This document shows positions 33,352 through 42,280 of a stretch of 64,000 bases of DNA, one piece after another; position 1 is the stretch's first letter, and the number at the start of each line of letters is the position of its first letter. Made by a program: the position numbers and the translations under genes. Source of the stretch: JADJGC01 sp964576925 (GTDB lineage: Bacteria > Zixibacteria > MSB-5A5 > CAIYYT01); NCBI GenBank assembly GCA_964576925.1, contig CAZNWJ010000004.1, positions 62,001 to 126,000 of the forward strand, read 5' to 3'. The notes below the pieces were generated by a model, which did not search any database, was not told the DNA's origin, and worked only from the letters and a program-made list of their open reading frames with translations.

Positions 33352-34833
33352 CTATGCGCCAACCTTGCCGGTCAGGGTAACAACTCGCTGTCTGGCTAAT
33401 GACTGGTTAAGATTGTTGACTGAATTGTAAGTGAACGCTTCCTGAAAGCTGTGCTCGGCTTTCTCGGTTTCCCCCTTGCCCCGATAAGCCTCGGCCAGCA
33501 GGCAGAGATTGTAAGGGTTCTGCGGGTTCGACTGGCCGAGATGCGTGATTGCTTGAGCCCAGTTCTTTTCCTGCAGCGCGATAATCGCCCCCAACTGGTG
33601 GGCGGCCCAAATCTGGAAGGTGTTCTGGTTGGCCTCGGCGCCGGTTTGATAAGTCTGAAAATGTTGTTTGGCCGATTCCAGATCACCGGAACGCGCGGCA
33701 ACACGGCCGGCATCATAATGGAAGTTGAGTTGCGCCAGCGCCATCAGGCGTTCGGAGTTATTCTCGGCCTTGGCCTGCAGGTCGACGGTTTCCTGGAAAC
33801 GCTGGAGCGCATCAGCGTGACGGCCCATTTCGAGAAGGACATTCCCCATCAAATTGACGTCGCCCGACATGGCCGCGAAATCGTTGCTCGCGGCGGCGAT
33901 GTCATACATCTTGTGCAGCATATCGAGTCCAAGCTCGTAATTGCCTTCGTCGATCGCCGAGATCGCCATCCCCGCATAGGCGGCACGGCGCTGGCCATCG
34001 TTTTTTGCCTGGTCGAGAAACTGTTGTAGTTTCTCGCGCGCGTCTTGGTGGCGACCCATGAAATTGAGATTGCTGGCGATGCCGAAGTACGACGGCGGGA
34101 AATCGGCATTGGTCTTGAGCGCTTTCTCGTATTGCGCGATCGATTCTTCGAAGCGGCTCAGCTTCATCAACAACTCGGCATACGAATCGTAGGGGTTCGG
34201 ATCGGTCGGGATCAGCTCGATGTATTTCTTGAATGCCGCTTCGGCCTCATCCATGCGGTTATTGAAGCGGTGCGCGTAGCCGAGTTGGTTGTAAACCGGC
34301 GAGTAGTTCGGCGAGATTGCCGCGGCCTGCATGTAATGGCGGGAGGCGTCCTCCCAGCGTTGCTGGCCGAAGTAGACGTTGCCGAGAAGCGTGTGGACGC
34401 GCTCGTCGGTTGGGCGGGCCGTTTCAAGCTGCTTGAGAAGTTCTTCCTGCTTGGGCTGATCGCCATTAACGCCGGCGACCGTAGCCTGGATCAGCAATTG
34501 CTCTGCGGGGCTGGCCTTGGCGGCGGTGTTGCGCGCCTTATCGAGAGCGGCGAAAAAATCCGCGGGTGTGGCGGAAACCTGCGCAAGCAACAGGTGTGCC
34601 TGGGCGAAATCGGGATCGAGTTCGACCGCCTGTTTAAGCAGCGGCAGCGCCTCGGTGGCGCGCAATTTTTCGCTGAGATCGCGCGCCTGGACGAATAACT
34701 GTTTGGCCTTGTCGGAGTTGGTTGTGATCGGGACTTTGCCGTCGTCGACCGGCGTTGAAGCGCAGCCGAAAGCGGCGAGTGTCAACAGCGCCAGCGCGAG
34801 GACGGCGCCGCGGCGAGCCTTGACAAATTGCAT
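33352..34833 (-). CDS. TPR-repeat lipoprotein
   Basis: A 493-residue protein with a lipoprotein signal (ALALLTLAAFGCAS, lipidated Cys near residue 24) and an almost continuous array of TPR units from about residue 40 to the end, such as LPLLKQAVELDPDFAQAHLLLA and YMQAAAISPNYSPVYNQLGYAH. Likely a periplasmic or outer-membrane scaffold. It is monocistronic and convergent with the vWA gene; a joint role is possible but not shown. Confidence 0.82.
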   Translation of the reverse strand: MQFVKARRGAVLALALLTLAAFGCASTPVDDGKVPITTNSDKAKQLFVQARDLSEKLRATEALPLLKQAVELDPDFAQAHLLLAQVSATPADFFAALDKARNTAAKASPAEQLLIQATVAGVNGDQPKQEELLKQLETARPTDERVHTLLGNVYFGQQRWEDASRHYMQAAAISPNYSPVYNQLGYAHRFNNRMDEAEAAFKKYIELIPTDPNPYDSYAELLMKLSRFEESIAQYEKALKTNADFPPSYFGIASNLNFMGRHQDAREKLQQFLDQAKNDGQRRAAYAGMAISAIDEGNYELGLDMLHKMYDIAAASNDFAAMSGDVNLMGNVLLEMGRHADALQRFQETVDLQAKAENNSERLMALAQLNFHYDAGRVAARSGDLESAKQHFQTYQTGAEANQNTFQIWAAHQLGAIIALQEKNWAQAITHLGQSNPQNPYNLCLLAEAYRGKGETEKAEHSFQEAFTYNSVNNLNQSLARQRVVTLTGKVGA

Positions 34834-35098
34834 CGGGATCTCCTTATGTCAGGAAAGTTGCGTAATGGGTTACCAATAAATATGAGACGCAGTGAGGCGT
34901 GCGTCGTTTAATCGCATACGGTTGGGCAGTTTAGGTTACGAGATTGGGCGGGAAGAAGTTGCGGGGAATGTCATTCCCGCGCAGGCGGGAATCCAGGGTT
35001 TTTGGACAGCGAGTCGTTCGCTCCTCGCAATGACAATAGGTGGGGCAGGGGCTGGGTTTGCCTGCCCGGGCGGATGACGGAACAGGTGCAGATCAGGT

Positions 35099-35192
35099 GT
35101 CAAATCCCTGCATCACGCAATATCGGTGCGGAAGACGCACGTCTGTCGGGAACAGGCGGATCGAGGCGGTGTGAGGAGAGACGGGATTTGAC
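35099..35192. repeat. MITE-like element, copy 3
   Basis: A 94-base copy with ends GTCAAATCCC (35099-35108) and GGGATTTGAC (35183-35192). The interior matches copies 4 and 5 rather than copies 1 and 2. Confidence 0.7.
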
Positions 35193-35219
35193 CTACTGGC
35201 TACGAAATCACGTCGAAGC

Positions 35220-35268
35220 GAGAAACCCGACACTCGCTTGCAAATCACGTACCGATGTCGGGTTTCTC
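35220..35268. repeat. 13-bp-stem hairpin element, copy 1
   Basis: GAGAAACCCGACA at 35220-35232 pairs perfectly with TGTCGGGTTTCTC at 35256-35268 around a 23-base loop. Recurs at 36913 and 38161. Confidence 0.8.
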
Positions 35269-35524
35269 ATTCCGCGCGCACTAGTCCGGTTACTTGCGGT
35301 GGATTTACGCGCGGAATTCGGATCCTGACTTGCGAATTGTTGCACACGCGTTTGGATGCGATAATTCGCGGTGGTGCGATAAGAGTCGGGAATTGATCCT
35401 CGGCCTGAGCCGTTGCCGTCCTGCGATGGGCGACGATTTTCCCGAACTTGAATCCTTCAAATCACAGGTCCGGTCTAAGGAAGTAAGAGTTTTTCATGTG
35501 CGTTACTGATCATTGGAGGTAGGA

Positions 35525-36574
35525 TTGACCAAGAAGATCATTGGCTGGACACTCGTTCTGATTGCGGCGGGCCTCGTGGCAATCTTCATCTGGTGCCTGA
35601 TTCCGATTAAACCGACAATTGCACCGCTTGCGGAACGTCCCGGCACGAAGTACTGGCAGATGTCGAAAGGCTATCGATTAGCCTACACGCATATTCTCGC
35701 TGCGCCCCCTGCCGACCGCCCGCCGGTCATTTATGTACATGGCGGACCGGGCGGTTATGTTGACTCCACCGAAATCAATACATTCGGTGTGTTGGCGCAA
35801 TTCGGACACGATGTTTATCTCTATGACCAAGTCGGATCGGGGCTATCCGACCGGCTGCCGCGGCCGAAGGACTATTCGTTCACCGGACACCTTGCAGATT
35901 TGCACGAGATTATCACGCGACAGCTGGCGGCGCCCCAGGTGATTCTGATCGGGCAGTCGTACGGCGGTATCCTGGCCGCGCACTATCTGGCGCAGCATCC
36001 GGAAATGGTCGAGAAGATCGTCCTGAGTTCCCCGGGCGAGTTGGCGCCGACACGGTTTACCGCGGAAGGCAAGTGGGTGAACGACAGTCTTTATCCGACG
36101 CCGGATTCACCGAGATTCATCAAGGTCGAGAGCAAGGGCGGTGATGTGGCGATGAGGATGCCGTTACGGGGATTGCTGGCGATGGCATTGGCGACCACCC
36201 TGAATATCAAGTTCGTGCCGGATGCCGAGGCGGACGGAATCCTTAACACACTTGCGGCCGGGTTTACCTGGGAGATGGTCTGTGATTCGGCGAACGTGCG
36301 GCCGGAGGAAGGCGGCGCGGGATTCTATTCACACGGTTGGAGCAACTGGTTTGGCGATCTGGAGGATCCGCGCGAAGCGATGCGAACGATCAAGGTGCCC
36401 GTGTTGGTACTCCAGGGTCAGTGCGACCATATCCCCTATGCGGCCGTAATTGAGTACGCCGATCTGTTCCCGGAATCACGCTACGTATTCATCGAAGGGG
36501 CCGGGCACGTGATCTGGTGGGAGAAGCGGGAGGAGTATCTGCGATTGATCGGTGAATTCCTCGCCGAGCGATAG
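35525..36574 (+). CDS. Alpha/beta hydrolase, proline iminopeptidase-like, membrane-anchored
   Basis: A 349-residue hydrolase of the S33 type. An N-terminal membrane anchor (IIGWTLVLIAAGLVAIFIWCL) precedes the catalytic domain: oxyanion motif HGGPGG, YDQVGSGLSD, nucleophile elbow GQSYGG, and a late His in EGAGHVIWWE. I prefer the TTG at 35525, which follows GGAGGTAGGA; the frame could also open 12 bases earlier. Both sides are dispersed repeat blocks. Prolyl aminopeptidase activity is family-based; substrate uncertain. Confidence 0.85.
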   Translation: MTKKIIGWTLVLIAAGLVAIFIWCLIPIKPTIAPLAERPGTKYWQMSKGYRLAYTHILAAPPADRPPVIYVHGGPGGYVDSTEINTFGVLAQFGHDVYLYDQVGSGLSDRLPRPKDYSFTGHLADLHEIITRQLAAPQVILIGQSYGGILAAHYLAQHPEMVEKIVLSSPGELAPTRFTAEGKWVNDSLYPTPDSPRFIKVESKGGDVAMRMPLRGLLAMALATTLNIKFVPDAEADGILNTLAAGFTWEMVCDSANVRPEEGGAGFYSHGWSNWFGDLEDPREAMRTIKVPVLVLQGQCDHIPYAAVIEYADLFPESRYVFIEGAGHVIWWEKREEYLRLIGEFLAER

Positions 36575-36793
36575 ACCGTGACAGGCGGGTGTTGAAGCCC
36601 TGCAGAAAGTCAACTCGGAAATGGGTTTGTGCAACCATGGGGTGCGACCTGCGGGCGTCGGTTAGATTGCTTCGTAGCGGCAGTGGAAGGTAGTTGTTCC
36701 AGGGGGATCGTCCGCTCCTCGCAATGACAGAAATCGGGCGTAGGGGCTGGGTTTGCCTGCCCGGGTATGTGACGGGACGAAGGATGATCAGGT

Positions 36794-36885
36794 GTCAAAT
36801 CCCTACGTCGCGGAATATCGAAATGGAATGGACCCGTGTGTCGGACAAACGGATCGCGGTGGTGTGAGGAGAGGCGGGATTTGAC
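36794..36885. repeat. MITE-like element, copy 4
   Basis: A 92-base copy with ends GTCAAATCCC (36794-36803) and GGGATTTGAC (36876-36885). Confidence 0.7.
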
Positions 36886-36912
36886 CTACTGGCTACGAAA
36901 TCACGTCGAAGC

Positions 36913-36961
36913 GAGAAACCCGACACTCGCTTGCAAATCACGTACCGATGTCGGGTTTCTC
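36913..36961. repeat. 13-bp-stem hairpin element, copy 2
   Basis: Same stem and loop as the element at 35220-35268, at the same 28-base distance from the MITE-like element. Confidence 0.8.
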
Positions 36962-37030
36962 ATTCCGCGCATTGTAATCCGGTTGTTTACGTTGGACCTG
37001 TGCGCGGAATTCGGAACCCGACCTACGAAC

Positions 37031-37107
37031 TACGGAACATCCATATGGAATACACGCGTCTGTCGGACAGGTAGATTGTGGTGGCGTTAGAAGAAGCGAG
37101 ATTTGAC
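37031..37107. repeat. Truncated MITE-like copy
   Basis: Aligns with the interior and right part of copy 5 (shared CGTCTGTCGG-like, AGATTG and GGTGG stretches) and ends in GAGATTTGAC, but the left terminal repeat is missing. Confidence 0.5.
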
Positions 37108-37110
37108 CGA

Positions 37111-37839
37111 CTACTTCAGCAGCAGCAATTTTAGACTGTGTTGTTTGCCTCCGGCAATAATTCGACAGAAATAGACGCCGGATGCAGCCGCAGCACCGGT
37201 TTCATCGCGACCATCCCAGGAAAACTCATGAGGACCGGATAACAATAGCCGCCGCTGGAGAAGGCGAACCCTGCGGCCGCTGACATCAATTATCGAAATG
37301 TCAACAGCAGCCGATGCGGAGAGGTTGAAACTGATAGTCGTAGCCAAATTGAAGGGATTAGGAAATGCAACGAGTCGCATTTCGGACAGTGAATTCACGT
37401 CAACGGCATATTCAGTCGATAGCGGTTGCGGGTGCAGATAGAACGTGTACTCAGTGGGCCCAAAGGTGAAATCGAAGTCGTCTGGACATCCCAACTGATC
37501 CCACTTGTAACTGACAATTGTGGTATCGTAGCCTTGCGCAGTAGCATAATAGTGTACATATCCGCCAACAGGTCCTGAGGGATAGTACAATGTGCAACAA
37601 TCGGCGATGGTGAAACGACCCTCTGCATCAGTCAGGGCAAACAGTTCGCCATTGAGATTTCCGCATCCCCAGCATTGGGAGTACAAGCTGACGAGGGCGC
37701 CTTCGATGGGTAGAGAATCCCGATAGTCGAGCACCTGCCCGGAAAGACCATTGTTGATGAAACACCCGGCTGACGCTGATGATGCTGATACCAATAGCCC
37801 CAACAGCCAGAAACAGAACGCAAACTTGGATTGCCGCAT
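37111..37839 (-). CDS. Secreted protein with C-terminal FlgD-Ig/type IX-like sorting domain
   Basis: A 242-residue exported protein. Signal peptide (FAFCFWLLGLLVSASSASA), then a CarboxypepD_reg-like domain (LSGQVLDYRDSLPIEGALVSLY to AQGYDTTIVSY) with several cysteines, then a C-terminal domain of about 85 residues with LVAFPNPFNLATTISFNL, VSGRRVRLL and SGVYFCRIIAGG. That end is the FlgD-type Ig or type IX sorting domain common on secreted proteins of FCB bacteria. It differs from the dockerin-like ends used by other secreted proteins here. Function unknown. Confidence 0.82.
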   Translation of the reverse strand: MRQSKFAFCFWLLGLLVSASSASAGCFINNGLSGQVLDYRDSLPIEGALVSLYSQCWGCGNLNGELFALTDAEGRFTIADCCTLYYPSGPVGGYVHYYATAQGYDTTIVSYKWDQLGCPDDFDFTFGPTEYTFYLHPQPLSTEYAVDVNSLSEMRLVAFPNPFNLATTISFNLSASAAVDISIIDVSGRRVRLLQRRLLLSGPHEFSWDGRDETGAAAASGVYFCRIIAGGKQHSLKLLLLK

Positions 37840-37941
37840 AGTTAGCTCCGCTTAACAAGTCCCTTTCGTCCGAGCTGTCAGACCCCGTTGTACAATTCAA
37901 GTTACCTAAATCTACAAATGTGTCAAGCATTAAGAGCAGTT

Positions 37942-38033
37942 GTCAAATCCCTTCGTCACGGAATATCTAAACGGAACGCACACGTCTATCGGATAGATAG
38001 ATTGCGGTGGTGTGAGAAAAAGCGGGATTTTAC
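37942..38033. repeat. MITE-like element, copy 5
   Basis: A 92-base copy with left end GTCAAATCCC (37942-37951) and a right end with one mismatch, GGGATTTTAC (38024-38033). Confidence 0.6.
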
Positions 38034-38160
38034 CTACGAACTCGCTCCTCGCAATGAGGAACGGTGGGCCTAGGGGTTGGGTTTGTCTGCCCGGGTTAGT
38101 ATTCCGTAGGTCGGGTTCCGAGCGTTGCCGTTGCCCTATTCTACGAAATCATGTGGAAGC

Positions 38161-38205
38161 GAGAAACCCGACACTTCCGAATCACACACCGATGTCGGGT
38201 TTCTC
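38161..38205. repeat. 13-bp-stem hairpin element, copy 3
   Basis: GAGAAACCCGACA at 38161-38173 pairs with TGTCGGGTTTCTC at 38193-38205; the loop is shortened to 19 bases compared with the other two copies. Confidence 0.75.
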
Positions 38206-38226
38206 ATTCCGCGCGCAATAATCCGT

Positions 38227-38790
38227 TTACTTGCGTTGGATTTCCGCGCGGAATTCAGAACCCGACCTACGAACTGCCAATGTCGACTTCGATCGACGAT
38301 AGATGCGCCTTATCACTCTTTGAGACCGACAGCCTTTGGCCCCACATTCGCCGAAGAACCCGAGCAAGTAGATGCCAGAAAATGGATTGTGGCTCGGCTT
38401 GTTGATTTGACTCAGCAGTCGCGACATTTCGCATGAGCAATGCAGATTTGGAGAGATGTGAACCAACAAGACCGTGTCAGATGGATACGGTAGATCTGAC
38501 TTCCTCTTAAGAATACGATTGAGTCGTTCTTCCAGTCTGAGTTCCTCCCATGTCCCGACTTCAGTTTCCTCTCCGCGGTACGTCTGCCATTTCCGACGTG
38601 CGTCACTTGGATTGTAGTATTCCGAGGTGATTTCGAGATCTATGCACTGATTTCGTTGCACATATCGAAGGTCCGGTCGCGGATTGTCGAGTCGCCGCTC
38701 AAACACAAAGCTGTGCCCGCTGCGAGCGTTGTACCAGGCAATGAAGGTATCAGCTACGTCCCTCTCGAATTTGACCTGAGATCGATCCAT
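38227..38790 (-). CDS. Hypothetical protein with a possible PD-(D/E)XK nuclease core; repeat-derived C-terminus
   Basis: A 187-residue protein not clearly assigned to a family. Residues about 30-55 read RLDNPRPDLRY, then IDLEITSEYY, a spacing that resembles the PD...(D/E)xK core, although the final lysine position reads Thr. A predicted helix precedes it. The last 15 or so residues (ending GSEFRAEIQRK) are encoded by the dispersed repeat, so the original stop was probably lost or replaced. It could be a solitary restriction-type or repair nuclease. It is 43 bases from the aconitase gene. Confidence 0.55.
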   Translation of the reverse strand: MDRSQVKFERDVADTFIAWYNARSGHSFVFERRLDNPRPDLRYVQRNQCIDLEITSEYYNPSDARRKWQTYRGEETEVGTWEELRLEERLNRILKRKSDLPYPSDTVLLVHISPNLHCSCEMSRLLSQINKPSHNPFSGIYLLGFFGECGAKGCRSQRVIRRIYRRSKSTLAVRRSGSEFRAEIQRK

Positions 38791-38833
38791 CTCGCCGTAT
38801 TGCTCTCTGTTTCGTTGGACATGAAGTCACCCC

Positions 38834-40801
38834 CTACAACCTCCCCTTGACCCACTCTTCGAGGCCGCCGGCGAGGATCAGCTCCTGCGCAGCGATACCG
38901 ACCGGGCCGATCGGGTAATCTTTGCCGGAAGCGACGATCTTCGAGTTTGCGAAGTCGACCTTTGCAGCGATGCCGGTCTTGACGGTGAGTTTGTCGGCGC
39001 CGAATTGCTTCTTGAGATCGTTGACGAGTTCCGGCGCTTCGACAGCAAGGAAGCCGTTATTGAGCGCGTTGCGTTTGTAGGTCTCGGAGAATGATCCGGC
39101 TACCACCAGCGCGATGCCGCGATACTTGAGCGCCGTCGCGGCCTGCTCGCGTGACGAGCCGGTCCCGAAGTTGAAGCCGCCGACGAGCACGTCGCCCTTC
39201 TTGACGATCTTGCCGAATTCCTGATCGTAGTTTTCCATCACGACGGAGGCCTGTTGCTCCGGCGTGAAATCGTCGATGTAGGTATACTTGCCGGGATAGA
39301 TGCCGTCGGTGTTGAGATTGTCCTGATGACAGAAAATCAACTCGCCCTCGATCTGCGCCGGAAAGCCGCTGATGATCGTGACCTTGCCTGGGGCGGAAGC
39401 TTTGGCAGGGCTGCCGGACACGCCGCCGATCGGTTTGCCTTCACCGTCTCCGCCGGGCAAATCGATATGACCGGCGATGGCCGAAGCCGCCACCACAGCG
39501 GGCGAAGCAAGATACGCCTGCGATTCTCGCGAACCCATACGGCCTTTGAAATTGCGGTTGGTGGCGGAGATACCCACTTCGCCGTCCTCAAGCGTGCCGG
39601 TGCCGAGTCCGATACAGGCGCCGCAGCCGGCGGGAAGCACAATGGCGCCGGCATCGACGAGAACCTTCCAGTCACCGCGACGCTCCGATTCGGATTGGAC
39701 TTCCGAGGAAGCTGCTGCGAGATAGAACTTCACGCCGGGGGCGAATTTCTTGCCGCGGGTAACTGCTGCAGCCTGCGCGATGTCCTCGATACGTCCGTTG
39801 ACGCAGGACATCAGGTAAGCTTTGTGGATGGCGACTTTTTTTGCGCGCATCGAAGCGACGGAATTCATCACTTTGACGGTGTTTGGGCCGGAAACGTGAG
39901 GCTGAACGGAATCGAGTTCGAGATAGAGCTCACGGGCATAGACAGCGCCTGTATCGGCCTTGGGGATATTCCGTTCAAGTTCATCGATGCGTCGGTGATT
40001 CATGCGCGGTTGTGATCCGCCGCCATCGGAATCCGAAGGCACGCGTTGCAGGCCGCGCTTTGCCACATAGTCTGCCCGCGCACGCAGCCAGTTGATGGTG
40101 ACTTCGTCGATGGGGAAGAGGCCGACCAGCGCGCCCCATTCGGTGGTCATATTGGCGATGGTCAAGCGTTCGTCGATCGAAAGGGCTTTCAGACCGTCGC
40201 CGGCAAATTCGACGGCGTGGTTCAAGACTTCGTCTTTGTTGAAGAAACCGCAAAGCGTGACAATGACATCCTTGCCGGTAACGCCGGGGCGCAACTTGCC
40301 GCGCAATTCCACTTTTGCCACCGGCGGGACTTGCCACCAGGTGCGGCCGGTCGCCCAGATCGCGGCGGCGTCAGTGCGTACGATCGGTGTTCCGAGGCAA
40401 CCAAGGCCGCCGTACATATTGGAGTGCGAATCGGAAGCGACCGCGAGCGTGCCAGGCCAGGCATAGCCCTCTTCGCACATGATCTGGTGTCCGATGCCGC
40501 GACCGGCCGGATAAAAGTCGATGCCGTGTTCTTTGGCAAAGGCTTCGATCTTACCGTACTTCCTGAGATTATCCTCGCCGGTGTCCTGCACGTTGTGGTC
40601 GAGGGTGAAGACAACTTGGCGCGGATTGAAGACTCTCTTTGCGCCGATCGACTTGAATTTCGGGATCACGGCGCCGGTGTTGTCGTGCGTCATGACATAG
40701 GCAGGTTTGATCGAGATGTAGTCGCCGGCGCGAACCTCGTGGCCGGGCTCAAGACCGTACGCGAATATTTGGGCGAGTTTCTCGACGAGTGTTTGCGGCA
40801 T
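38834..40801 (-). CDS. Aconitase-family hydratase (homoaconitase/aconitase-like, fused large and small domains)
   Basis: A 655-residue iron-sulfur dehydratase with the catalytic domains 1-3 and the swivel domain fused in one chain. Cluster ligands are in SCVNGRIED and GCGACIGLG, and the swivel-domain active-site loop GTGSSREQAATALKYRG is intact. The N-terminal DNTGAVIPKFKSIGAKRVFNP and LDHNVQDTGEDNL resemble the LysF/Lys4 homoaconitase branch. TCA-cycle aconitase, homoaconitate or isopropylmalate hydration are all possible; neighbours do not decide. It is longer than two-subunit LeuC and shorter than AcnA. Confidence 0.85.
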   Translation of the reverse strand: MPQTLVEKLAQIFAYGLEPGHEVRAGDYISIKPAYVMTHDNTGAVIPKFKSIGAKRVFNPRQVVFTLDHNVQDTGEDNLRKYGKIEAFAKEHGIDFYPAGRGIGHQIMCEEGYAWPGTLAVASDSHSNMYGGLGCLGTPIVRTDAAAIWATGRTWWQVPPVAKVELRGKLRPGVTGKDVIVTLCGFFNKDEVLNHAVEFAGDGLKALSIDERLTIANMTTEWGALVGLFPIDEVTINWLRARADYVAKRGLQRVPSDSDGGGSQPRMNHRRIDELERNIPKADTGAVYARELYLELDSVQPHVSGPNTVKVMNSVASMRAKKVAIHKAYLMSCVNGRIEDIAQAAAVTRGKKFAPGVKFYLAAASSEVQSESERRGDWKVLVDAGAIVLPAGCGACIGLGTGTLEDGEVGISATNRNFKGRMGSRESQAYLASPAVVAASAIAGHIDLPGGDGEGKPIGGVSGSPAKASAPGKVTIISGFPAQIEGELIFCHQDNLNTDGIYPGKYTYIDDFTPEQQASVVMENYDQEFGKIVKKGDVLVGGFNFGTGSSREQAATALKYRGIALVVAGSFSETYKRNALNNGFLAVEAPELVNDLKKQFGADKLTVKTGIAAKVDFANSKIVASGKDYPIGPVGIAAQELILAGGLEEWVKGRL

Positions 40802-40904
40802 GGCGGATTCTCTCCAATGTCTGTCAATAAGTCAAAACTGGAGAAAAGATACCGACCATCCGGGTGGAAGTCAACGGGCGCGGAGAGGCGTCAATACCGG
40901 CGAT

Positions 40905-41333
40905 TTAGCGATTTTCTTTGCGAATTACGAGCTTGAGTCCCGACCAGTAATCGTCGACAGCGCAGACCTTGACATCGACCAATCCAAGCGGCAAAGCGAC
41001 TTCGCGAACGACATCTTCGGTCAAATCGGTCGGCACCTTGGCGGTTTTCTTCGGCCAGGAGATCCAGATCATGCCGTCCTTGGTCAATTGCTTAAGAAAC
41101 TGCGGCAGCAACGCCGCCAAGCGCGGGCGCTGGGTTGCAAAGCAATGGATAAAGTCGGCAGACTTGGCGCGCGCGTCGACGATGGTTACGTCGCTCGGCA
41201 ATTTCCCGACCAGGCGCAGGTAATTATCGGGCTGGTTGACCAGGCGGATCGTGAGACCCGACTTGATGCCAAGTTTGTTAATCAGGGGGGTGTCGGAATA
41301 GCCGGCCATGGTGTCGGTCGCCTCGAGTTTCAT
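40905..41333 (-). CDS. DUF3052-like protein
   Basis: A 142-residue soluble protein whose GYSDTPLINKLGIKSGLTIRLVNQPDNYLR start and DGMIWISWPKK stretch match the DUF3052 type seen in many bacteria. The ATG at 41333 is chosen for a TAGGA site just upstream; the frame could begin 36 bases earlier or at the Met of MAGYS. Role unknown. Confidence 0.7.
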   Translation of the reverse strand: MKLEATDTMAGYSDTPLINKLGIKSGLTIRLVNQPDNYLRLVGKLPSDVTIVDARAKSADFIHCFATQRPRLAALLPQFLKQLTKDGMIWISWPKKTAKVPTDLTEDVVREVALPLGLVDVKVCAVDDYWSGLKLVIRKENR

Positions 41334-41518
41334 GATTCCTACCGGAGTCCCGATCCGTGAGCGGGACAATAACGATCCCTAAAGTATATAATTGACGCGC
41401 GATCCTCGCAACTACGGATTATTAGGAATTATCGGTAGCGGGGGCGACAAGTTTAAGGTCGACCATACCGCCCGCGGGGCGGTCATCAGTCTCGTCTTAT
41501 TGACTATGAGATTCCGGA

Positions 41519-42031
41519 TCAGAACGGCGAGAAACCGGCGCCAGACCAGTACTCTCCCTTTAGCTCTTCCTGCTGACGCAACAGCGCATTGTAATGGCCC
41601 GCTTCCCACTCTGCCAGCTCCCCGAAGAATTTGCGCGCTTCAGGTTCGATAGCCGTCTGCGCCTGTTCTTGATAGAACTTGATGGCATCGCGTTCCAGTT
41701 GAATGCCGATCGCCAGCGCGCTCATCTCGAAGTGAGCGTCGCGGATGCGTTGTTTGATGCTGGCTGTGAAGATGGGAGAATCGCCGGCGAAAGCCACACT
41801 GTGCCCGAGGCGGGCGGTGGGATTGAGTTTACCGGTCTGCAAGAGGGAATCATAGTGGCTCTTGAGAAACCCGAGATGCTCGAGTTCTTCGTGAGCGAGT
41901 TGCTCGAATGCGGCCTTGCCCTTGGGGTCCTGCGTCGTATTGGCGGCCATCATATAGAAACTGTGCCCTTCACGCTCGGCCATGGCAGCCTTGAGCAGAG
42001 CGTCGCTGAGCGGGGATTGATTCGATACCAT
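41519..42031 (-). CDS. Ferritin-like diiron protein (rubrerythrin-type)
   Basis: A 170-residue four-helix protein. Metal-ligand candidates occur in AEREGHSFY, HEELEHLGFL, LERDAIKFYQEQA and EWEAGHYNALL, the two ExxH-like pairs expected for a ferritin/rubrerythrin diiron site. No rubredoxin domain follows, so it is a ferritin-like domain alone. Probable role in peroxide defence or iron handling. Confidence 0.8.
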   Translation of the reverse strand: MVSNQSPLSDALLKAAMAEREGHSFYMMAANTTQDPKGKAAFEQLAHEELEHLGFLKSHYDSLLQTGKLNPTARLGHSVAFAGDSPIFTASIKQRIRDAHFEMSALAIGIQLERDAIKFYQEQAQTAIEPEARKFFGELAEWEAGHYNALLRQQEELKGEYWSGAGFSPF

Positions 42032-42280
42032 GTCGGCTCCTGAACAATTGACTACAAGTCCAAGTTATCGATCCCGGCGCGCGAATCAAGCCGAATCGCG
42101 CGGGCTAAAACAGCCATTTACGAATCAAACCTTGCCGTTCGCGTAATCCGATTGACCATTGGAAAGCTGCAACCGTCTCCCAGCCTGAGTACAACGAATT
42201 CTGCGACCGATGGAGGGTTTGTCAGCACAGCCTTCGCCCGGTCTTCATTCCAGCCGCTATCCCTTTTTAAGGAGAGGAGC

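Larger units (their letters stand above)
34880..35340. repeat. Dispersed palindromic repeat block B
   Basis: Non-coding. Contains a GTCATTCCCGCGCAGGCGGG palindrome-type sequence near 34970-34995, a CGCTCCTCGCAATGAC module near 35020, MITE-like copy 3 and a 13-bp hairpin. The stretch from 35183 to 35277 is identical to 36876-36970. Confidence 0.8.
36640..37110. repeat. Dispersed palindromic repeat block C
   Basis: Non-coding. Contains a GATTGCTTCG to CGCTCCTCGCAATGAC module (about 36665-36728), MITE-like copy 4, the second 13-bp hairpin, and a degenerate copy lacking its left end at about 37031-37107 that stops just before the stop codon of the neighbouring gene. Confidence 0.8.
37930..38290. 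repeat. Dispersed palindromic repeat block D
   Basis: Contains MITE-like copy 5, a short CGCTCCTCGCAATGA module with a CTGCCCGGG tail, and the third 13-bp hairpin. Its right end enters the coding sequence of the gene that ends at 38227. Confidence 0.75.

Noticed and set aside
34880..38290. Possible CRISPR array from repeated palindromes
   Set aside because: Copies are few, irregularly spaced by hundreds to thousands of bases, interrupted by genes, and have no unique spacers of constant length.
40046..40936. A 296-residue plus-strand frame opposite the aconitase gene
   Set aside because: It is an antisense shadow; the minus strand encodes all aconitase motifs.
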